From: Oscillospiraceae bacterium
GTDB lineage: Bacteria; Bacillota; Clostridia; Oscillospirales; Acutalibacteraceae
Assembly (NCBI GenBank): GCA_003499325.1
Contig: DNIP01000021.1
Span: 22,381-40,120 of the forward strand
Reading direction: 5' to 3'
Length of the DNA stretch: 17,740 nt
Part shown: in pieces, positions 13,665 to 17,740 of the stretch
How positions within the stretch are numbered: the first letter of the stretch is position 1
How the letters are laid out: every line of letters starts with the position of its first letter
The notes under the pieces: generated by a model
What the model saw: the letters and a program-made list of their open reading frames with translations, nothing else
Database searches by the model: none
What the model was told of the DNA's origin: nothing
Translations under genes and position numbers: made by a program

Positions 13665-14942
13665 ATGAAGTATCAAGATTATTCGAGAGAACAGCGCGAC
13701 GCTGAGCTTTCAGCATTATGGGAAGAATTTAACCAAATCAAAGAAAAGAATATTACATTGAATATGGCGCGCGGCGTGCCCAGTCCCGATCAGATTAATT
13801 TGTCCGTAAAGATGCTGGACATCCTGAATTCGGAAGCTGACTGTCGTGCCGAGGACGGCGCTGACTGCTGTAACTACGGCGTGATGGACGGTATCCCCGA
13901 GTGCAAGAAGCTGATGGCGGACGTCATGGGCGTGACCCCCGACATGGTCATGGTGGGGGGCAACTCCTCGCTGAACATGATGTTCGACACCATCGCTTTG
14001 TTTATGAACCATCCCGTCACCGGCGGTACACCCGCATGGGCGCTCGTGCCCGACCGCAAGTTCCTCTGCCCCGTACCGGGCTATGATCGTCATTTCGGCG
14101 TGACCGAGTATTTCGGTTTTCAGATGATCCCCGTGCCGATGGATGAAAACGGCCCCGATATGGATTTGGTCGAGGAGCTGGTCAAGGATCCCACCGTTAA
14201 GGGTATGTGGTGCGTGCCAAAGTATTCGAACCCCACAGGTATCTCCTACTCCGACGAGGTCGTGCGCCGTATCGCGGCGCTGCAGCCTGCCGCGGCGGAT
14301 TTCCGCCTGATGTGGGACAACGCCTACTGCATCCATGATCTGACCGACGAGCATGACGAGATCCTCAACATCTTTGAGGAATGCGAGAAAACCGGCAACA
14401 TTGATATGCCGATCGAATTTTGCTCGACCTCCAAGATCACCTTCCCGGGCTCCGGCGTAGCGGCGATGGCGGCTTCCGCGAACAATATGGCGGTCATCAA
14501 GGAAAAATACAAATATCAAACTATCGGCTTCGATAAGCTGAATATGCTGCGCCATGTGCGCTTCTTCGGCGATATCGAGGGTATGAAGGCACATATGAAG
14601 AAGCACGCCGAGATCCTGCGTCCGCGCTTTGAGATCGTGCTCAACAAGCTCGGCGAGAACCTTGACGAGCTCGGTATTATTCGTTACAACCGTCCGCGCG
14701 GCGGCTACTTTGTCTCTGTCGATGTGCTCGACGGCACCGCAAAGCGCGTTGTAGCCCTGTGCAAGGATGCAGGGGTTAATCTGACCGGTGCCGGCGCGAC
14801 CTATCCTTATGGCAACGATCCGCACGACAGCAACATCCGTATCGCTCCGTCGTTCCCGAGCCTGGAGGATCTCTCGAGCGCGATGGATATTTTCTGTTTG
14901 TGCGCGCGCATTGCCGCGCTCGAAAAGCTGAACGCTGAATAA
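13665..14942 (+). CDS. PLP-dependent class I aminotransferase (aspartate aminotransferase-like)
   Basis: A 425-residue fold-type I PLP enzyme. Landmarks: NMARGVPSPDQINLS at the N-terminus, VGGNSSLNMMFDTIALFM (phosphate-binding turn), CVPKYSNPTGISYSDE (the NPTG motif), LMWDNAYCIHDL (Asp and Tyr contacting PLP), FCSTSKITFPGSGVAAM (Lys257, Schiff base) and NIRIAPSFPSLEDL with the Arg that binds the substrate carboxylate. It resembles the bacterial aspartate aminotransferase subgroup that looks like MocR C-terminal domains, rather than AspC. The likely reaction is transfer of the amino group between aspartate (or a similar acid) and 2-oxoglutarate; substrate is not proven. Two starts are possible, and the ATG at 13665 is 10 nt from GAAGGA while the one at 13656 is only 1-2 nt away, so 13665 is preferred. 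It is monocistronic, with its own promoter and terminator. Confidence 0.92.
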   Translation: MKYQDYSREQRDAELSALWEEFNQIKEKNITLNMARGVPSPDQINLSVKMLDILNSEADCRAEDGADCCNYGVMDGIPECKKLMADVMGVTPDMVMVGGNSSLNMMFDTIALFMNHPVTGGTPAWALVPDRKFLCPVPGYDRHFGVTEYFGFQMIPVPMDENGPDMDLVEELVKDPTVKGMWCVPKYSNPTGISYSDEVVRRIAALQPAAADFRLMWDNAYCIHDLTDEHDEILNIFEECEKTGNIDMPIEFCSTSKITFPGSGVAAMAASANNMAVIKEKYKYQTIGFDKLNMLRHVRFFGDIEGMKAHMKKHAEILRPRFEIVLNKLGENLDELGIIRYNRPRGGYFVSVDVLDGTAKRVVALCKDAGVNLTGAGATYPYGNDPHDSNIRIAPSFPSLEDLSSAMDIFCLCARIAALEKLNAE

Positions 14943-14951
14943 AAGCCACCG

Positions 14952-14985
14952 AGAGCTGTTGCGGAATCCGTAACAGCTCTTTTTG
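14952..14985 (+). terminator. Intrinsic terminator of the aminotransferase gene
   Basis: AGAGCTGTT (14952-14960) pairs with AACAGCTCT (14972-14980), extended by CGG/CCG inside, and ends in TTTTTG. Confidence 0.93.
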
Positions 14986-15019
14986 TTAACACGATACTTA
15001 TTTTGATAGTGGGAAGGTG

Positions 15020-15124
15020 ATGGAATTGTTTGATTATCCTGTACGCAAAGAGAAATGTCTAAAAACATTCAAGAGAATTTGCCAAAGAATTGAACGATTC
15101 CTCCCTCAATCTAAAAAGCATTAG
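15020..15124 (+). CDS. Possible 34-aa basic peptide (doubtful)
   Basis: An ORF reads MELFDYPVRKEKCLKTFKRI and continues to a lysine-rich end, 34 residues in all. GGAAGG lies 3 nt before the ATG, too close to be ideal, and 9 nt before an in-frame TTG at 15026. No promoter is clear. It could be a real small basic peptide, a remnant of a gene, or chance in a 190-bp spacer. I recognise no family. Confidence 0.25.
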   Translation: MELFDYPVRKEKCLKTFKRICQRIERFLPQSKKH

Positions 15125-15177
15125 ATGATTTATGTCAAGAATATGGTTTTATCTATAGAATTCTATAGGAGGGAAAC

Positions 15178-15312
15178 ATGACAAACGACTATATCTGTGA
15201 TGACAGAAAAATGCCGGAGAACGCTCAAAAGATCCGCGCAATGTCTGATAAGGAATTTGAAGCGTATAACGCGGCGTTAAAGAAAAAAGAAAAAGCAACA
15301 GATCACGTTTAA
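15178..15312 (+). CDS. Small soluble protein of unknown function, 44 aa
   Basis: MTNDYICDDRKMPENAQKIR starts a 44-residue acidic/basic protein that ends KKKEKATDHV. No membrane segment or known domain is visible; the middle (AMSDKEFEAYNAALKKKEK) looks like an amphipathic helix. The translation signals are good: AGGAGGG lies about 4 nt before the ATG, and a 10-bp terminator begins at the stop codon. A ribosome site on one side and a terminator on the other argue that this is a genuine gene. It may be read from its own weak promoter, because a strong terminator at 14952-14985 separates it from the aminotransferase. Confidence 0.7.
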   Translation: MTNDYICDDRKMPENAQKIRAMSDKEFEAYNAALKKKEKATDHV

Positions 15313-15336
15313 CCGCTCTCGATGAGGGCGGTTTTT
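15311..15336 (+). terminator. Intrinsic terminator of the 44-aa gene
   Basis: AACCGCTCTC (15311-15320) pairs with GAGGGCGGTT (15324-15333; one G-U pair) around a 3-nt loop, followed by T's. It begins inside the stop codon. Confidence 0.92.
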
Positions 15337-15415
15337 TGACGCCTGATCGGGAGTGTTTCCGAAAAAAGTGGTTAGTTTCATCCTGAAAATGTGGGGGAGA
15401 AGAGAGTGGAATCGC

Positions 15416-15444
15416 ACTTATAATTCTAAATTAGAAATATAAGT
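15416..15444. repeat. 29-bp palindrome in the secD control region
   Basis: Around a central A at 15430, 13 of 14 base pairs are symmetric. The core is TTCTAAATTAGAA (15424-15436) and the outer arms are ACTTATA and TATAAGT. A TATAAT hexamer overlaps each side (15419-15424 and 15444-15449). It is the best symmetric sequence in the window and looks like an operator rather than a terminator, because no T-run follows. Confidence 0.75.
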
Positions 15445-15461
15445 ATAATTTTCCTTGCAAG

Positions 15462-15469
15462 ATGTCGAA
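15462..15469 (+). promoter_or_regulatory. Spo0A-box-like site (7 of 8)
   Basis: ATGTCGAA matches the 0A-box TTGTCGAA at all but the first base, in non-coding DNA 18 bp after the 29-bp palindrome. Confidence 0.3.
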
Positions 15470-15479
15470 AACACCATTT

Positions 15480-15551
15480 CGGTTCCGAATATGAACCGCA
15501 GACAATATTTCTTTGTTGGAATTTTAGCACAATCTTAATTCCAAATAAGAA
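15480..15551. repeat. Cluster of inverted repeats upstream of secD
   Basis: CGGTTC (15480-15485) is inverted at 15493-15498 (GAACCG). TTGGAATT (15516-15523) is inverted at 15537-15544 (AATTCCAA). The right arm overlaps TTCCAAATAAGAA (15539-15551), a relative of the palindromes at 11876 and 15424. No ORF of note is present between 15313 and 15744. The stretch holds these repeats and the secD promoter. Confidence 0.55.
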
Positions 15552-15613
15552 TCAAAATGGCTCTTTCTTCTCCAAAAGAACTATGAAAACTTGAAATTCT
15601 TGCAAAAGTTTTA

Positions 15614-15642
15614 TTGACTTTTCATTTGTAAGTCTGTATAAT
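15614..15642 (+). promoter_or_regulatory. Consensus SigA promoter for secD-secF
   Basis: TTGACT (15614-15619) and a perfect TATAAT (15637-15642) are 17 nt apart. The start near 15649 gives a leader of about 95 nt. Confidence 0.88.
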
Positions 15643-15744
15643 TAATCTGTTATTGTGGATTTTTATATTGGTACTTTAGCGCCATATGCACTCAGTACGG
15701 TTGAAAATCCGAAAGAAGAACCAAAAAACATGGAGGTCCAAGGC

Positions 15745-17082
15745 ATGAAAAGAATTTCTAAGCCTGTATTCTTCATTGTCGCGATCCTCATCATCGCATT
15801 TGCGTTCACGGCGTTTGCCGGAATCAAATACTATGAGGGCGATATCCAAAAGACGGCTGTCAAGGGTATCAGCGACATCAGATGGGGAATCGACATCCGC
15901 GGCGGTGTAGAGGCTACCTTTAAGCCCGCAGAAGATATCGACGCCACGGATGAGCAGTTAGACTCTGCGAAATCGATCATTGAAACACGTATGGTCTCTA
16001 ACGGTATCACCGACTATGAGATTTACGCCGACTACGGCTCCGACCGTATCATCGTCCGTTTCCCGTGGAAAGAGGATGATACCACGTTCGACCCGGTCAG
16101 CGCGGTCAACGAGCTCGCGGCTACCGCGAAGCTGACCTTCCGCAACCCGAGCGGTGAGACCGTCATGGACGGCTCTGCCGTAGAGAAGGCGACTGCCGGT
16201 ATCGACCAGTCCCAGAGCTCTGCCGGTCAGTATATCGTTCAGCTCGAGCTCAACTCCGAGGGCGCAAAGACCTTTGCGGATATCACTACTCAGTATCTGA
16301 ACCAGCAGATCGGCATCTATATGGATGAAACCCAGCTGTCCAATCCTACCGTACAGAGCGTGATCTCTGACGGTCATGCGCAGATCTCCGGTAACTTTGA
16401 CGCTGAGTCCGCCACCAAGCTTGCGAACCAGATCAACGGCGGTGCGCTGCCCTTCTCTCTGGAGGCTGCTTCCTACAGCGGTATCAGCCCCACACTGGGT
16501 CAGAACTCCCTGACTGCGATGGGCTATGCCGGTATCATCGCGTTTGCGCTGATCGCTTTGTTTATGATCATCAAGTATCGTGTACCCGGCTTTGTCGCCG
16601 TTATCGCGCTCGTCGGTCAGATGGCGCTGGCGGTTGCCGCAATCACCCGTTACTTCGGCGCGTTCAATTCCTTTACCATGACCCTGCCCGGTATCGCCGG
16701 CTTGATCCTGTCTGTCGGTATGGGTGTTGACGCGAACATTATCACCGCCGAGCGTATCAAGGAAGAATTCCGCGCCGGCAAGACGCTTGACAGCGCGATC
16801 GAAAAGGGTACCAAGAACTCCCTTACCGCGATCATCGACGGTAACATGACCATCGTTATCGTATCCGTCATCCTGATGCTGGTATTCGGCCCGTCCAACA
16901 TCCTCTCCTGGATCTTCGGCGAGTCCACCACCGGTACCATCTACGCATTCGGTTATACCCTCTTGATGGGTGTTATCTCTAACTTTATCATGGGCGTATG
17001 GCTCTCCCGCGTCATGCTCAAGAGCATTTCCGGCGTGAAGTTCCTGCGCAAAGAATGGCTGTTTGGAGGTGCGCGTAAATGA
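15745..17082 (+). CDS. secD: Protein translocase subunit SecD
   Basis: A 445-residue RND-type membrane protein. The first helix is residues 8-26 (FFIVAILIIAFAFTAFAGI), followed by the SecD motif WGIDIRGGVEATF (47-59). The large extracellular P1 region (about 60-270) leads to NGGALPFSLEAASYSGISPTLG. Helices 2-6 carry the signature GMGVDANIITAERIKEEF, whose Asp lies in the proton or sodium pathway. SecDF uses the ion gradient to pull exported proteins across after SecA. The start at 15745 is set by GGAGG 8 nt upstream; earlier starts (GTG at 15655, ATG at 15730) lack a spaced ribosome site. It overlaps secF by 4 nt. No yajC gene is adjacent. Confidence 0.95.
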   Translation: MKRISKPVFFIVAILIIAFAFTAFAGIKYYEGDIQKTAVKGISDIRWGIDIRGGVEATFKPAEDIDATDEQLDSAKSIIETRMVSNGITDYEIYADYGSDRIIVRFPWKEDDTTFDPVSAVNELAATAKLTFRNPSGETVMDGSAVEKATAGIDQSQSSAGQYIVQLELNSEGAKTFADITTQYLNQQIGIYMDETQLSNPTVQSVISDGHAQISGNFDAESATKLANQINGGALPFSLEAASYSGISPTLGQNSLTAMGYAGIIAFALIALFMIIKYRVPGFVAVIALVGQMALAVAAITRYFGAFNSFTMTLPGIAGLILSVGMGVDANIITAERIKEEFRAGKTLDSAIEKGTKNSLTAIIDGNMTIVIVSVILMLVFGPSNILSWIFGESTTGTIYAFGYTLLMGVISNFIMGVWLSRVMLKSISGVKFLRKEWLFGGARK

Positions 17083-17740
17083 AAAAAGATTTAAACTTTA
17101 TCGGTAAAAGTAAGATCTTCTTCGGCATTTCGCTCGCGATCATCGCCATCGGTCTTATCTGCAATATCATTTTCGGCGTCACCCTCGACATCCAGTTCAA
17201 GGGTGGTACCATCGTTAACTATTCCTTCACCGGCGAGATCGATCAGGAAGCGCTCAAGGATGCGATCCAGACCGCAACTCCCGAGCATCAGGTATCCTTC
17301 ACCATCACTAAGGATATCATGAATAATGAGGAAAATGCTGACGCGTATGCCGTATCCATCCAGTTCTCCGGTAACGAGAGCATCCAGTCCGACGTTATCC
17401 AGGGCATCACCACTGCGCTGGAGGAGAAGTTCCCTGATAACAACTTCCAGTATAAGGAGAACTCCTCGGTCGAGGCGGCAATGGGTCTGAAGTTCCTCCT
17501 CAAGTGTCTGACCGCGGTTGCGATCGCTTCCGTGCTGATGGTCATCTACGTTACCATCCGATTCAAGCGTATCGGCGGTCTGTCCGCAGGTGTGATGGCG
17601 CTCGTAGCGCTGTTCCACGATGTGGCGATGATCTACTTTATGTACGTCATCTTCCGCATGCCGATCGACTCGAACTTCATCGCAGTTGTCCTGATGATCA
17701 TCGGTTACTCACTGAACGATACCATCGTTATCTACGACCG
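17079..17740 (+). CDS. secF: Protein translocase subunit SecF (partial)
   Basis: The first 220 residues of SecF are present; the gene runs off the right edge. MKKDLNFIGKSKIFFGISLA opens into the first helix. The motif TLDIQFKGGTIVNYSF (SecF DFxGG-like) follows. After the P1-like region, helices 2-3 appear (FLLKCLTAVAIASVLMVIYV) with ALFHDVAMIYFMYVIF, then the signature MIIGYSLNDTIVIYD. It pairs with SecD in the same complex. The ATG overlaps the secD stop (ATGA), with TTTGGAGG upstream, so the two are translationally coupled. Confidence 0.95.
   Translation, partial: MKKDLNFIGKSKIFFGISLAIIAIGLICNIIFGVTLDIQFKGGTIVNYSFTGEIDQEALKDAIQTATPEHQVSFTITKDIMNNEENADAYAVSIQFSGNESIQSDVIQGITTALEEKFPDNNFQYKENSSVEAAMGLKFLLKCLTAVAIASVLMVIYVTIRFKRIGGLSAGVMALVALFHDVAMIYFMYVIFRMPIDSNFIAVVLMIIGYSLNDTIVIYD

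Noticed and set aside
13716..15068. A 450-codon open frame on the minus strand opposite the aminotransferase
   Set aside because: It lies opposite a clear PLP enzyme and its translation is His/Arg-rich without domain features. It has no ribosome site and crosses the terminator at 14952-14985. It is a by-product of GC-biased codon use.
15655..15744. SecD start at GTG 15655 or ATG 15730
   Set aside because: The GTG is within a few nt of the predicted transcription start. The ATG at 15730 lacks a spaced Shine-Dalgarno. MKRISK at 15745 has GGAGG 8 nt upstream and begins directly before the first membrane helix.
1..17740. Mobile elements, CRISPR, toxin-antitoxin or phage-defence systems
   Set aside because: I looked for repeats with regular spacers, transposase motifs, integrases and paired small toxin/antitoxin ORFs. 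None is present apart from the single palindromic repeat at 3118-3191.

Overview
The window looks like chromosomal DNA from an anaerobic, endospore-forming member of the Clostridia. The main evidence is SpoIVA (8341-9819) beside a SipL-like DUF3794/LysM protein (6752-8275). Supporting evidence is an AdhE-type fermentation enzyme with a near-perfect Rex operator, a reverse rubrerythrin, sodium-pump decarboxylase subunits, and Shine-Dalgarno sites close to AGGAGG at almost every gene. Moderately GC-rich coding DNA with AT-rich intergenic DNA would suit Oscillospirales/Ruminococcaceae, but that placement is an inference. I see no rRNA, tRNA, CRISPR array, transposase or prophage, so this reads as ordinary core chromosome with several regulatory points of interest.

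Layout. 1-2274 is on the minus strand: the start of adhE (cut by the window edge) with a Rex-type operator, a small DUF4234 membrane protein behind a consensus promoter and a structured leader of about 160 nt, and reverse rubrerythrin with a strong terminator. 2455-3891 is on the plus strand: a cell-wall amidase variant, a promoter inside a large inverted repeat, a MITE-like palindromic repeat, and a LUD-domain protein. A 51-residue Asn-rich protein (minus, 3968-4123) is divergent from rsmF-rsmA-small membrane protein (4178-6594), whose first two genes overlap by 22 nt. Then come the spore-coat assembly pair sipL-like/spoIVA, and an oadG-oadB pair with no alpha subunit in view.

11748-13460 holds a Wzz-like/BY-kinase pair behind an AT-rich control region with two perfect TTGTCGAA (Spo0A-box) sequences and an A+T-rich palindrome. 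13665-14942 is a class I aminotransferase. It is followed by one convincing and one doubtful small ORF. A long control region (15313-15744) contains a 29-bp palindrome related to the one in front of the polysaccharide pair. The window ends with secD and the start of secF, overlapping by 4 nt.

How they fit: SipL-like protein and SpoIVA should act together at the forespore surface. AdhE, the Rex site and OadGB point to redox-controlled fermentation and sodium bioenergetics. RsmF and RsmA both modify 16S rRNA. SecDF drives late steps of protein export. The clearest new leads are the DUF4234 leader RNA, the shared TTCYAAATWAGAA palindromes in front of two unrelated envelope operons, the Spo0A-like boxes, and the uncharacterised 44- and 51-residue proteins.
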